From NCBI RefSeq assembly GCF_014635845.1, contig NZ_BMDP01000003.1:186001-250000 (forward strand): DNA of 64,000 nt, given 5' to 3'. A program made the translations under genes and the position numbers. This document shows positions 44,648 to 53,756 of the stretch, piece by piece (position 1 is the stretch's first letter; each line of letters starts with the position of its first letter). Below the pieces are notes generated by a model, which made no database searches, was not told where the DNA came from, and saw only the letters and a list, made by a program, of their open reading frames with translations. This stretch comes from Oxalicibacterium solurbis. Its GTDB lineage: Bacteria; Pseudomonadota; Gammaproteobacteria; Burkholderiales; Burkholderiaceae_D.

Positions 44648-44983
44648 CAAAACGCCCCGGAAACCGGAGAAAGGCGGTGGTTCATGCTGTCGGATTCGAG
44701 GTAATCGCGAACTGTGATCGAATGGTGATCCAAGGGATCGAGTAGTGTTGCGTTTCTAGGTTGAGTTCTGGATTGCGCTTCTGAGTTGCGTTTTTGCCGC
44801 AAGTGGCGGCAAGTATATCCAAACGTTCACCCGCTGTCGGGCTTCGCGCGTATGATCCGCACGCAGACAAGAATAATTTCAACATCCTGTAAACCAAAGT
44901 CATCCGGCACGCGTTGAGGCCTTCTTTAGCCAACTGTTTTTTGGCTTCCCCACAAATCAAATTCGTTAGCTAACGAACAACAA
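44648..44983. other. Intergenic regulatory region of the cyanophycin locus
   Basis: The 336 bases between the divergent transporter operon and cphA' hold no gene. Two symmetric elements stand out: AGCCAA-N7-TTGGCT at 44928-44946 and the perfect 16-bp palindrome at 44962-44977. The G+C content is lower than around it. Promoters for both directions must lie here. Confidence 0.6.
44962..44977. promoter_or_regulatory. Perfect 16-bp palindrome ahead of cphA'
   Basis: TTCGTTAGCTAACGAA is fully self-complementary and ends six bases before the cphA' ATG. Its GTTAGCTAAC core is like operators of MarR-family repressors. Placed there, a bound regulator would block transcription or initiation of cphA'. 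No MarR gene is visible in the window. Confidence 0.6.
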
Positions 44984-47179
44984 ATGAATAACAAAACCAT
45001 CCAGATCATCGAGACGATGCATCTGAGGGGACCCAACATCTGGACTTACCATCCGGCGCTGGAGGCATTGGTCGATATCGGCGAGCTGGAGGACTTTCCG
45101 TCCAACATGATTCCCGGCTTCGCCGAGCGCCTGGTCGGCTTCCTGCCGACGCTGGAAGAACACCACTGCGGCGTCGGCGAACGCGGCGGTTTCGTGCAGC
45201 GGCTGCGCGACGGCACCTGGCCGGCGCACATCATGGAACACGTGATGATCGAGCTGCAGAATCTGGCCGGCATGCCGAGCGCCTTCGGCAAGGCGCGCGA
45301 AACGTCGAAACGCGGCGTCTACAAAGTCGTCGTGCGCGTGCGCTACGAAGAAGTCGGCCGCGCCGCGCTGACCGCCGCGCGCGATCTGGTGATGGCCGCC
45401 ATCGAAAACAAACCCTTCGACGTCGCCGCCGCCGTCGAAAAGTTGCGCGACATCCACGAATCGGTCGCGCTCGGCCCCAGCACCGCCTGCATCGTCGATG
45501 CCGCCGGCGAACGCAAGATTCCGTCGCTGCGCCTGAACGACGGCAACCTGGTGCAACTCGGCTACGGTGCGAAACAGCGCCGCGTCTGGACCGCCGAAAC
45601 CGACCAGACCAGCGCCATCGCCGAAAGCATCGCCAGCGACAAGGAACTCACCAAAAGCCTGCTCGAATCCTGCGGCATCCCGGTGCCGGAAGGCCGCGTG
45701 GCCGACAGCCCGGCCGATGCGTGGGAAGCCGCGCAGGACATCGGCCTGCCGGTCGTCGTCAAGCCGTCCGACGGCAATCACGGCCGCGGCGTTTCCACCA
45801 ATCTCTCCTCGCAGGCCGAAGTCGAAGCGGCGTGGGAACTGGCAGACCGCGAAGGCAGCGACGTCATCGTCGAACGCTTCATCCGCGGCCACGAACATCG
45901 CCTGCTGGTCATCGGCGGCAAGCTGATCGCCGCCGCCCGCGGCGAATCGGCCTTCGTCACCGGCGACGGCAAATCGACGATCGCCAAACTCATCGACACG
46001 CAACTCAACAGCGATCCGCGCCGCGGCGCCAGCGAAGAACATCCGCTGAACCTGCTGCTGATCGACGAAAACGACGATCCGGGCGTGATCCTGCTGGAAC
46101 TGTCGCGCCAGGGTTACACGACCGAATCGGTGCCGCCAGCCGGCAAGGAAGTGCTGGTGCAGCGTCACGGCAACGTCGCCTTCGACATCACCGATCAGGT
46201 GCATCCGAGCGTGGCCGCCACCGCAACGCTGGCCGCGCGCGTGGTCGGACTGGACATCGCGGGCATCGACCTCGTCGCCGAAGACATTTCCCGGCCTCTG
46301 CCCGAACAGGGCGGCGCCATCGTCGAAGTCAATGCCGGCCCCGGCCTGCTGATGCACCTGAAACCGGCCAGCGGCCAGCCGCGTCCGGTCGGTCGCGCGA
46401 TCGTCGACCATCTGTTCGGCGAAACCGGCAGCGGCCGCATCCCGGTGGTCGGCATCACCGGTTCTTCCGGTACCACGCCGACCGCGCACCTGATCGCCTG
46501 GCTGCTGCATCTGCAGGGCAACTACGTGGGGCTGGCCTGCAGCAACGGCCTGTTCCTGCGCGAACGCAAGGTCGTCAAACGCAACAGCGCGAACGGCAAT
46601 GCTGCACGCCAGGTGCTGATGAACCGCATGGTGGAAACCGCCGTCCTCGAAAACGGCGCCGAAGCCATCCTCACCGAAGGCGTGATCTACGATCGCTGCC
46701 AGATCGGCGTCGTCACCAATATCGATCCGGCCGGCAGCCTGCCGCGCTACTACATCGACAATGCCGACGAGATGGCCGAAAAAGTCATGCGCACCCAGGT
46801 CGATCTGGTCTTGCCGGACGGCACCGCCGTGCTGAACGCCGCCGATGCGCGCGTGGCGGCACTGGCCGAACTGAGCGATGGCGAAGTGATCTTCTTCTCC
46901 GTCACGCCGGATGCCGCGCCGCTGGCCGCGCATCGCGCACAAAACGGCCGCAGCGTCGTGCTGCGCGACGGCAACATCGTGCTGGCTACCGGCACGCAGG
47001 AAATCGTTGCCGGCCAGCTGTCCATGCTGCCGTATGCCGATCCGGCCTCTCAACCGTTGATGACGGAGGCGGTGCTGGCCGCGACGGCAGCGGCCTGGGC
47101 GCTCGGACTCGATGCATCGCTGATCCGCACCGGCCTCGAAACCTTCGAGCATGCGGCCGACGTACCGGTCACCGTCTGA
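44984..47179 (+). CDS. Cyanophycin synthetase paralogue CphA' with degenerate Mur-ligase P-loop
   Basis: A 731-residue protein, collinear with CphA over the N-terminal domain (residues 1-160) and the ATP-grasp domain (about 210-480, with VVVKPSDGNHGRGV and IERFIRGHEHRLL-like strings). The Mur-ligase-like part starts VGITGSSGTTPTA, where CphA has GTNGKTT. The P-loop Lys is replaced, so this active site is probably dead. It is also shorter than CphA because much of the C-terminal ligase domain is missing. CphA' proteins accompany CphA in betaproteobacteria; partial activity, such as attaching one residue or a dipeptide, is likely. ATG 44984 lacks a clear ribosome binding site. Confidence 0.88.
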   Translation: MNNKTIQIIETMHLRGPNIWTYHPALEALVDIGELEDFPSNMIPGFAERLVGFLPTLEEHHCGVGERGGFVQRLRDGTWPAHIMEHVMIELQNLAGMPSAFGKARETSKRGVYKVVVRVRYEEVGRAALTAARDLVMAAIENKPFDVAAAVEKLRDIHESVALGPSTACIVDAAGERKIPSLRLNDGNLVQLGYGAKQRRVWTAETDQTSAIAESIASDKELTKSLLESCGIPVPEGRVADSPADAWEAAQDIGLPVVVKPSDGNHGRGVSTNLSSQAEVEAAWELADREGSDVIVERFIRGHEHRLLVIGGKLIAAARGESAFVTGDGKSTIAKLIDTQLNSDPRRGASEEHPLNLLLIDENDDPGVILLELSRQGYTTESVPPAGKEVLVQRHGNVAFDITDQVHPSVAATATLAARVVGLDIAGIDLVAEDISRPLPEQGGAIVEVNAGPGLLMHLKPASGQPRPVGRAIVDHLFGETGSGRIPVVGITGSSGTTPTAHLIAWLLHLQGNYVGLACSNGLFLRERKVVKRNSANGNAARQVLMNRMVETAVLENGAEAILTEGVIYDRCQIGVVTNIDPAGSLPRYYIDNADEMAEKVMRTQVDLVLPDGTAVLNAADARVAALAELSDGEVIFFSVTPDAAPLAAHRAQNGRSVVLRDGNIVLATGTQEIVAGQLSMLPYADPASQPLMTEAVLAATAAAWALGLDASLIRTGLETFEHAADVPVTV

Positions 47180-47279
47180 ACCGTCTCTTGAACATGCAAA
47201 CAGAAAGACACGCGCGCCATCCCATGACGAACAAACGGGACAGCTCGAACAGGCGCACGCCCATGACAAGGAATACCTG

Positions 47280-49847
47280 ATGGAAATCTCTCGCGTTCGC
47301 GCCTTGCGCGGTCCCAATCTGTGGAGTCGACACACGTCGCTCGAAGCGATCGTGTCGTGCACCGATCTCGAACACGACATCGCCGGCCTGCCCGGCTTCG
47401 AGGATCGCATCCGCGCCCGCTTCCCCAAGATCAAGTTCCTCGACGTCACGCGCGATGAAGGCAGCACATCGGTCGCGCACGTGCTGGCCGCCGCCGCGCT
47501 GGGCCTGCAGGCGCAGGCCGGTTGCCCGGTCACGTTCTGCCGCGCGATCCGCACGATCGAGAAAGGCATCTTCCAGGTCGTCGTCGAATACACCGAGGAG
47601 GCCGTCGGCCGCCTCGCCTTCGATCTGGCGCTGGAACTGTGCAACGCTGCCGCCAGCGACCAGTTGTTCAATCTGGCCGAAGCGCTGGCGCGCCTGCGCG
47701 CACTGGATGAAGACATCCGCCTTGGCCCGAGCACCGGTTCCATCGTCGACGCCGCCGTTGCGCGCGGCGTTCCGTTCCGCCGCATGACCGAAGGCAGCAT
47801 GGTGCAGTTCGGCTGGGGCAGCAAGCAGCGCCGCATCCAGGCGGCCGAAACCGGCTTCACCAGCGCCATCGCCGAATCGATCGCGCAGGACAAGGAAATG
47901 ACCAAGGTCATGCTGGCCGCCGCCGGCGTGCCTGTGCCGGACGGCCGTTCGGTCTCGACCGCCGACGATGCATGGGCTGCCGCGCAGGAAATCGGCGCGC
48001 CGGTCGTCGTCAAGCCGCGCGACGGCAATCAGGGCAAGGGCGTCGCCGTCAACATGAAGACGGAAGAGGAAGTGAAGACCGCGTTCGAAGCCGCGTTCAG
48101 AATTTGCGATGACGTCGTCGTCGAGCGCTATCTGCCGGGCCAGGATTACCGCCTGCTGGTGGTCGGCAAGCAGCTGGTCGCCGCCGCGCGCCGTTCGCCG
48201 CCTTCCGTCGTGGGCGACGGTGAGCACACGATCGCGCAACTGATCGAACAGGTGAATCTCGATCCGCTGCGCGGCGATGGCCATGCGACGCCGCTGACCA
48301 AGATTCGCGTCGACAGCATCACACTGGCCACGCTGGCGAAAAAGAATTACACGCTCGACAGCATCCCCGCCAAGGGCACACCCGTGCTGCTGCGCGACAA
48401 CGCGAACCTGTCCACCGGCGGCACCGCCACCGACGTCACCGACGACGTGCATCCGCAACTGGCGGCGCGCGTGGTCGAAGCCGCGCAGATGATCGGGCTG
48501 GACATCGCCGGCGTCGATCTGGTCTGCGAGAACGTGATCCAGACGCTGGAAGAGCAAGGCGGTGGCGTGGTCGAAGTCAATGCCGCGCCGGGCTTGCGCA
48601 TGCACATCAAGCCGTCGTTCGGCAAAGGCCGTCCGGTCGGCGAAGCGATTGTCTCCAGCATGTTCGCCGAAGGCGACGACGGCCGCATCCCGGTGGTTGC
48701 GGTCGCCGGCACCAACGGCAAGACGACGACGGTGCGCCTGATCGCGCACATGCTGCGCACCAACAAATACCGTGTCGGCATGACGACCACCGACGGCGTC
48801 TACATCGAAAACGAACGTATCGACACCGGCGATTGCAGCGGCCCGCGCAGCGCACGCAACGTGCTGCAGCATCCGGATGTCGACGCCGCCGTCTTCGAAA
48901 CCGCCCGCGGCGGCATCCTGCGCGAAGGCATCGCCTTCGATCGCTGCAACGTCGCCGTCGTCACCAACATCGGCGTTGGCGATCATCTCGGGCTCAACTT
49001 CATCTCCACCGTCGAGGATCTCGCCGTCGTCAAGCGGGTGATCGTGCAGAACGTCGCGCCGAACGGTTACGGCGTGCTGAACGCGGCCGATCCAATGGTC
49101 GCCAACATGGCCGCCAGTTGCCCCGGCAACGTCATCTACTTCGCGAAGGACCGTAACCAGACCGTGCTCGCCGCGCATCGCGCGCAAGGCAAGCGCGTCG
49201 TCCATCTCGATGACGATGCGATCGTTGCCGTCGAAGGACAATTCGAACAACGCCTGTCGCTGTCCGAGATTCCGATCACCTACAACGGCGCAATCGGCTT
49301 CCAGGTCGAAAACGCGATGGCCGCCATCGGCGCTGCATGGGGGCTGGGACTGGACTGGGCCGTGGTGCGCAAAGGCTTGCGCACCTTCCAGAACGGCGCG
49401 GACACCACGCCGGGCCGCTTCAACATGTTCATGCATCGCGGCGCCACCGTGATCGCCGATTACGGCCACAACCCGGATGCGATCCAGGCGCTGACCAGCG
49501 CCGTCGAAGCGATGCCGTCGAAACGCCGCACGGTCGTCATCAGCGGCGCCGGCGATCGCCGCGACGACGACATCCGTCGCCAGACCGAAATCCTCGGCGA
49601 TGCATTCGACGATGTGATCCTCTACGAAGACCAGTGCCAGCGCGGACGCGCCGACGGCGAAGTGGTGAAGCTGCTACGCGAAGGATTGGCGAAAGCCAAG
49701 CGCACGCAGTCGATCAACGAAATCCGCGGCGAATTCCTCGCCATCGATACCGCGCTGGATCATTTGAAATCGGGCGACCTGTGCCTGATCCTGGTCGATC
49801 AGGTGGAAGAAGCGCTGGCGCATATTGCGTCGCGCATCAAGGCCTGA
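47280..49847 (+). CDS. cphA: Cyanophycin synthetase
   Basis: An 855-residue enzyme that makes multi-L-arginyl-poly-L-aspartate from Asp and Arg with ATP. The N-terminal domain begins EISRVRALRGPNLWSRHTS. The ATP-grasp domain (about 215-475) carries VVVKPRDGNQGKGVAV and adds Asp to the backbone. The Mur-ligase domain (about 475-855), which adds Arg to the side chain, has an intact P-loop AGTNGKTTT and C-terminal motifs DYGHNPDAI and ISGAGDRRDDDI. ATG 47280 has AAGGAA upstream. It is 100 bases downstream of cphA', so the two are probably cotranscribed. Confidence 0.95.
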   Translation: MEISRVRALRGPNLWSRHTSLEAIVSCTDLEHDIAGLPGFEDRIRARFPKIKFLDVTRDEGSTSVAHVLAAAALGLQAQAGCPVTFCRAIRTIEKGIFQVVVEYTEEAVGRLAFDLALELCNAAASDQLFNLAEALARLRALDEDIRLGPSTGSIVDAAVARGVPFRRMTEGSMVQFGWGSKQRRIQAAETGFTSAIAESIAQDKEMTKVMLAAAGVPVPDGRSVSTADDAWAAAQEIGAPVVVKPRDGNQGKGVAVNMKTEEEVKTAFEAAFRICDDVVVERYLPGQDYRLLVVGKQLVAAARRSPPSVVGDGEHTIAQLIEQVNLDPLRGDGHATPLTKIRVDSITLATLAKKNYTLDSIPAKGTPVLLRDNANLSTGGTATDVTDDVHPQLAARVVEAAQMIGLDIAGVDLVCENVIQTLEEQGGGVVEVNAAPGLRMHIKPSFGKGRPVGEAIVSSMFAEGDDGRIPVVAVAGTNGKTTTVRLIAHMLRTNKYRVGMTTTDGVYIENERIDTGDCSGPRSARNVLQHPDVDAAVFETARGGILREGIAFDRCNVAVVTNIGVGDHLGLNFISTVEDLAVVKRVIVQNVAPNGYGVLNAADPMVANMAASCPGNVIYFAKDRNQTVLAAHRAQGKRVVHLDDDAIVAVEGQFEQRLSLSEIPITYNGAIGFQVENAMAAIGAAWGLGLDWAVVRKGLRTFQNGADTTPGRFNMFMHRGATVIADYGHNPDAIQALTSAVEAMPSKRRTVVISGAGDRRDDDIRRQTEILGDAFDDVILYEDQCQRGRADGEVVKLLREGLAKAKRTQSINEIRGEFLAIDTALDHLKSGDLCLILVDQVEEALAHIASRIKA

Positions 49848-50012
49848 TTGCGAAGCCGATTATCGACATCTGATTATCGGACACCCGATTCGGAGCATAA
49901 CCACCGTATCGCAACGCAGTCGGGATCATCACCTAGCAACGGCATGAACAGAAAGCGGCAGCTCATGGATCAATGGCTGTCGCTTTTTGCTTTTTCGCGG
50001 GCTTTCTTTGCG

Positions 50013-50222
50013 TCAATTCCTGCCCGTATGCTCGGGCGGTGTCGGCGGCGCTTCCGGCGGTGTATGTTCAGGCACGATTTCCGGCTCGCGCGGCCCCGGC
50101 GGAATCGTCGGATCGGACGGCGGCGGGATTTCGGGCTCCGGCACCTCGAATGGCGCAATCTCAGGCTGCGGCTGCGGAACAACCGGAATCTCCGGCGGTA
50201 TCGGCGGATGTGGCGTGCTCAT
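50013..50222 (-). CDS. Small proline-rich protein
   Basis: A 69-residue protein of low complexity, mainly Pro, Glu and Ile in repeated PExP, PPxP and PEI-type strings. No Cys, no membrane helix. GGGAGG lies six bases ahead of ATG 50222, which makes real translation likely; the longer upstream frame has no such support. Function unknown, probably extended and disordered. Confidence 0.6.
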   Translation of the reverse strand: MSTPHPPIPPEIPVVPQPQPEIAPFEVPEPEIPPPSDPTIPPGPREPEIVPEHTPPEAPPTPPEHTGRN

Positions 50223-50502
50223 CTGGACCTCCCGTTCATCATGAACCTGTCTGACAGGCAGCCAGAGGCGAAGTTGCGCGCGCCGTCTTGCCGTGCACAT
50301 CGCGCATGACGTCCGCATTCCTCTCTATGCATTCGCCCCGCTGTTTCTCCTGCGCACGTCACTTCCGACACTTTCTTTTCTGACGCAATCTTTCCGCAAA
50401 ATCCTACAGGCATGACAAGCATGCAAGCGTAGACTTTTCAGCATCGCAGCAGGCCTGCTACGGCCCTGCTTTCCTCTTTTCAACCGGAAGAAGGACTCGG
50501 CA

Positions 50503-50685
50503 ATGAACGCACAGAAACGCTCTCAATCCAAAGGCAGCCGCAACGCAGCCGCCGATCGCAGACACGGTGCCGGCGGCGCGAAGTTCAACAACGGTTATCG
50601 CACCGCCGGCGGTCCCGACTATCGCAGCACCGACTGGCAGACCTCCGAACATCCGCGCGGCCGGCATGGCATCGAGCGGACGTGA
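50503..50685 (+). CDS. Small basic hydrophilic protein of unknown function
   Basis: A 60-residue protein rich in Arg, Gly, Asn and Ser, with no membrane segment and no Cys. It starts MNAQKRSQSKGSRNAA. AAGGA lies upstream of ATG 50503. It is followed after 35 bases by another small stress-type gene on the same strand. The composition recalls small proteins induced in general stress, but I do not recognise a family. Confidence 0.6.
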   Translation: MNAQKRSQSKGSRNAAADRRHGAGGAKFNNGYRTAGGPDYRSTDWQTSEHPRGRHGIERT

Positions 50686-50720
50686 CTGTCTTCGCCGGAA
50701 ATTTCATCGAGGAGAACGAC

Positions 50721-51050
50721 ATGCCGCAAAGCAAATGGAGCGACAAGCGCGAACGTCAGTACCAGCACATCAAGGATAGTGTGCGCAGCCGTGGCGGCCG
50801 CAGCGCAGGACGTGCCGAGGAAATCGCCGCCCGTACCGTCAACAAGGAACGCGCACAGCATGGCGAAGCGAAGGAAAGCAGCCGTTCCTCGACGCACGAC
50901 ATGTCGCCGTCGCGCCGCGGCGGCCAGCGTTCGCACAGTGGCGCCGCCGGCCGCACTTACGAACAGCTGTACAACGAAGCGCGCAGCAAGGGCATCCACG
51001 GCCGCTCGAAGATGAACAAGTCCCAGTTGCAGAAGGCGTTGTCACGATAA
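50721..51050 (+). CDS. Small DNA/RNA-binding-like stress protein with C-terminal SAP/Rho-N-type motif
   Basis: A 109-residue hydrophilic protein. The N-terminal KWSDKRERQYQHIKDS and EIAARTVNKERAQHGEA strings match a small family often labelled plasmid-stabilisation protein. The C-terminus GRSKMNKSQLQKAL resembles a Rho N-terminal or SAP-like helix pair that binds nucleic acid. AGGAGAA lies before ATG 50721. It sits in a run of small genes on the plus strand. Confidence 0.7.
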   Translation: MPQSKWSDKRERQYQHIKDSVRSRGGRSAGRAEEIAARTVNKERAQHGEAKESSRSSTHDMSPSRRGGQRSHSGAAGRTYEQLYNEARSKGIHGRSKMNKSQLQKALSR

Positions 51051-51073
51051 ACACTTATTGACGGAGATGACGC

Positions 51074-51310
51074 ATGGCGAAATGCGATCAATGCGGCAAC
51101 GACTACGACAAGGCGTTCCAGATCACGCAAGCCGGCAGGACATGGACTTTCGACAGTTTCGAATGCGCGATCCACAAACTGGCGCCATCGTGCGCGCACT
51201 GCAAGATGCGCATCATCGGCCACGGACTGGAAGATGCGGATGGCCGCATGTTCTGCTGCGACCACTGCGCGGAAGAAAGCGGCGTGACGACATTGCGCGA
51301 CCGGGTGTGA
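51074..51310 (+). CDS. Small Cys-rich metal-binding (zinc-ribbon type) protein
   Basis: A 78-residue protein with the Cys pattern CDQCG, FECAIH, CAHCK and CCDHC, enough for two tetrahedral metal sites; the fold is like a treble-clef or zinc ribbon. It starts at ATG 51074, with GGAGATG upstream. It lies 23 bases after the preceding small gene and 46 before the CBS gene, so the four may be one operon. Function unknown; a metal- or redox-sensing role is plausible. Confidence 0.7.
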   Translation: MAKCDQCGNDYDKAFQITQAGRTWTFDSFECAIHKLAPSCAHCKMRIIGHGLEDADGRMFCCDHCAEESGVTTLRDRV

Positions 51311-51356
51311 AAGATTCGGATACCGGCCGCGCCCAGCAACCGTTATGGAGAATGAC

Positions 51357-51776
51357 ATGCAAACCCTGAAGGAAGTCATGCATCGCGACGTGCACGTGAT
51401 CAGTCCGGAAGCGTCGTTGAAGGAAGCCGCGCAACAGATGCGCGACGGCGATTTCGGCATGCTGCCGGTCGGCGAGAACGATCGGATGATAGGCGCGATT
51501 TCCGATCGCGACATTGCCGTGCGGGCTATCGCCGAAGGCAAGCCACCAACGGCCAAGGTACGCGAGGCGATGTCGGACGGCATCGTCTGGGCGTACGAAG
51601 ACGATTCGCTGGAAACAGGGGCACGGCTGATGAGCGATCATCAAATTCGGCGCCTGCCCATCGTCAATGCGGAAAAGCGCCTGGTCGGCATCGTCGCGCT
51701 CGGCGACTTTGCGGTGGAAAGCTCGGATATCGAAGCGGTCGGCGCGACGCTGTCGGAAATCTCGATGCCGGCGTGA
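51357..51776 (+). CDS. CBS-domain-pair protein
   Basis: A 139-residue protein of two CBS domains (about residues 7-60 and 72-130). Strings such as VMHRDVHVISPEASLKEAA, GMLPVGEND and RRLPIVNAEKRLVGIVALGD are typical. CBS pairs (Bateman modules) bind adenine nucleotides and often regulate partners. GGAG lies six bases before ATG 51357; the upstream ATG at 51345 is less likely. It converges on opgG across a terminator. Confidence 0.85.
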   Translation: MQTLKEVMHRDVHVISPEASLKEAAQQMRDGDFGMLPVGENDRMIGAISDRDIAVRAIAEGKPPTAKVREAMSDGIVWAYEDDSLETGARLMSDHQIRRLPIVNAEKRLVGIVALGDFAVESSDIEAVGATLSEISMPA

Positions 51777-51821
51777 TTGTTGGTGATTGTCAACGACATA
51801 CCCGAAACGAAAATCCAAAAC

Positions 51822-51858
51822 AAAAGAGCGATGCCTTAACCGGGCATCGCTCTTTTTT
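51822..51858. terminator. Bidirectional terminator between the CBS gene and opgG
   Basis: A 14-bp stem AAAAGAGCGATGCC with a seven-base loop, followed by a T-run on the plus strand and an A-run on the other side. Confidence 0.9.
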
Positions 51859-51900
51859 ATTGCTGCGGACTCCTCCGCGCTTTGCAAGCCGACTTGCAGC

Positions 51901-53493
51901 CTAGAAAGCCCGCTGCACGTTGGAACGCGGCGACAACTGATAACTCCACGTTTCGGTCAGCGCACGCTGGCCGTCCACCAGCGCCGCCCGCATTTCGACC
52001 GGATGCGATGCATCCTTCACCTTGATGCGTAGCGTCAACCGCCAGCCGCCGATCGCCGGATTCGGCTGCAATTGCGTATCGACCAGTTCCGCGTTATCGC
52101 TGACGCTGACTTGCGGACGCACCGGCGCATCCGACGGCAGCTTCGCCAGCACCGGGCCTTCGAAGTCCACCAGCATCGCCATCGTGCCGTCGTTGTGGCG
52201 GATCAGGTTGGCCTGCGTCAATTCGCCATCGGTATGGAAAGTCTGCCTGACCCAGCCGACATCGTTTTTCAGCAACGCCGGTTCGTCCATCGTCCAGTGC
52301 ATGCGGTAATCGAACTTCAGCGGCACACCCTTGCGCGGCAATTCGGCCGGCGTCCAGTAGGCGACGATGTTGTCGTTGGTTTCGTCGGCAGTCGGAATTT
52401 CGATCAGTTGCACGACGCCCTTGCCCCAGTTGCCCTGCGGCTCGATCCACGCACTCGGGCGCAAGTCGTAGCGATCCTTCAGATCCTCGAAGTTGCCGAA
52501 TTCACGGCCGCGTTGCAGCAGACCGAAACCCTTCGGATTCTCGACCTGGAAGGAACTGACTTCCACATTCTGCGGATTGTTCAGCGGGCGCCACAACCAT
52601 TCGCCGCTGCCGGTATGGATCGCCAGGCCGTTCGAATCGTGGATCGCCGGACGGAAATTGCGCTTGCTCGACTGCTGGTTCGGTCCGAACAGGAACATGC
52701 TGGTCAGCGGCGCAATGCCGAGACGATCGACCTCGCCGCGCAGGAATACGCGCGCCTGCACGTCGAGCACCGCATCCGATCCCGGCTTCAGCACGAAGCG
52801 ATAGGCGCCGGTGGCGCGCGGCGAATCGAGCAGCGCGTAGAAGACCATCTGCTTGTCCTGCGGTGCCGGGCGCTCGATCCAGAATTCGGTGAAGTGCGGA
52901 AACTCTTCCGGCTTCGACATTCCGCTGTCGATCGCCAGTCCGCGCGCCGACAGGCCGTACACCTGGCCCTTGCCGATCACGCGGAAATAGCTGGCGCCCA
53001 GCACGCTCATGATCTCGTCTTCCTTGCCGTCGCGATTGATCGGGTACAGCACGCGGAAGCCTGCGTAACCCAGCTTGCTGGTCGTCTTGCTGTCGAACGA
53101 CAGACCGCCGAAATCGAAACGCGCCGGATCGTAGTGCACTTCCTCGACGTCGTCGCCGACGATTTCGCTGATTTTCACCGGCGTGTTGAAATGCATGCCC
53201 TGATGATAAAAGGCCAGCTTGAACGGCGTGCGTTCGCTGCGCCATTCGAAGGTCTCGCGGCGCGGCTGAATCTTCACGTAATCGCCGAACTGCATCTTGC
53301 TGAAAACCGGCGGCAGGTTGCTGACCGGCGCGGCATACGGCTTGGCTGCCAGCGCCTTGGCCCTGGCCGTCACATCGTCCAGCGAAAAGGCATGCGCCTG
53401 CGCAGCCAGCAACAACGAGCAGGCAGAAACGGCGGAAAGCAGGATGGCGGGGATTTTTTGACGAACGGAAATATTGAAAGCGTTGAAAATCAC
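51901..53493 (-). CDS. opgG: OpgG-type periplasmic glucan biosynthesis protein
   Basis: A 530-residue protein of the MdoG/OpgG family with a Sec signal peptide cut near AHA-FS. Strings such as [39 protein letters not shown] and [15 protein letters not shown] are typical. It acts on osmoregulated periplasmic beta-glucans, whose backbone is made by OpgH (not in the window). The proposed start is GTG 53493, which follows GGAGAG and gives a good signal peptide; the longer frame has none. A second family member is cut at the left window edge. It is divergent from bglX. Confidence 0.9.
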   Translation of the reverse strand: MIFNAFNISVRQKIPAILLSAVSACSLLLAAQAHAFSLDDVTARAKALAAKPYAAPVSNLPPVFSKMQFGDYVKIQPRRETFEWRSERTPFKLAFYHQGMHFNTPVKISEIVGDDVEEVHYDPARFDFGGLSFDSKTTSKLGYAGFRVLYPINRDGKEDEIMSVLGASYFRVIGKGQVYGLSARGLAIDSGMSKPEEFPHFTEFWIERPAPQDKQMVFYALLDSPRATGAYRFVLKPGSDAVLDVQARVFLRGEVDRLGIAPLTSMFLFGPNQQSSKRNFRPAIHDSNGLAIHTGSGEWLWRPLNNPQNVEVSSFQVENPKGFGLLQRGREFGNFEDLKDRYDLRPSAWIEPQGNWGKGVVQLIEIPTADETNDNIVAYWTPAELPRKGVPLKFDYRMHWTMDEPALLKNDVGWVRQTFHTDGELTQANLIRHNDGTMAMLVDFEGPVLAKLPSDAPVRPQVSVSDNAELVDTQLQPNPAIGGWRLTLRIKVKDASHPVEMRAALVDGQRALTETWSYQLSPRSNVQRAF

Positions 53494-53756
53494 GAATCTC
53501 TCCAGAATGATGCTGCTGTTCAGATGCCGCCGCGCGCACATGGTTGCATTTGTTTGCATGGGGAAATGCAAATTTACGACCTTTGATAACGGGCTTTTGC
53601 GCGCACTGTGTGCGGCTCCGCACTTGTGCCCTTGCAAAAAACAAAACAGAATAGCACGCGGGCAAGACGCCTCCGCTGCCCGTAAAGACGGGAATTTCCT
53701 GTTCTCAACACCTGTCGCCGGCCTGTTTCCGCGCGACATTCCGCCAAGGCCGCCGC

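Noticed and set aside
44966-48028. A 1020-codon open frame on the minus strand, antisense to cphA' and the start of cphA
   Set aside because: It is a mirror of two strongly supported genes on the other strand; the predicted protein is low-complexity, Asp/Arg/Ala/Gly-rich with no domain, as expected from high-G+C codon bias.
47169-49469. A 766-codon minus-strand frame antisense to cphA
   Set aside because: Same reason: composition-driven shadow of a real gene, no ribosome binding site or domain.
49987-50244. Gly/Ser-rich plus-strand frame in the small-protein region
   Set aside because: It is the complement of the Pro-rich minus-strand gene, which has the better ribosome binding site.
53494-53739. 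N-terminal extension of opgG
   Set aside because: The extra 82 residues lack a signal peptide and place it internally; GTG 53493 has GGAGAG and gives a proper Sec signal.
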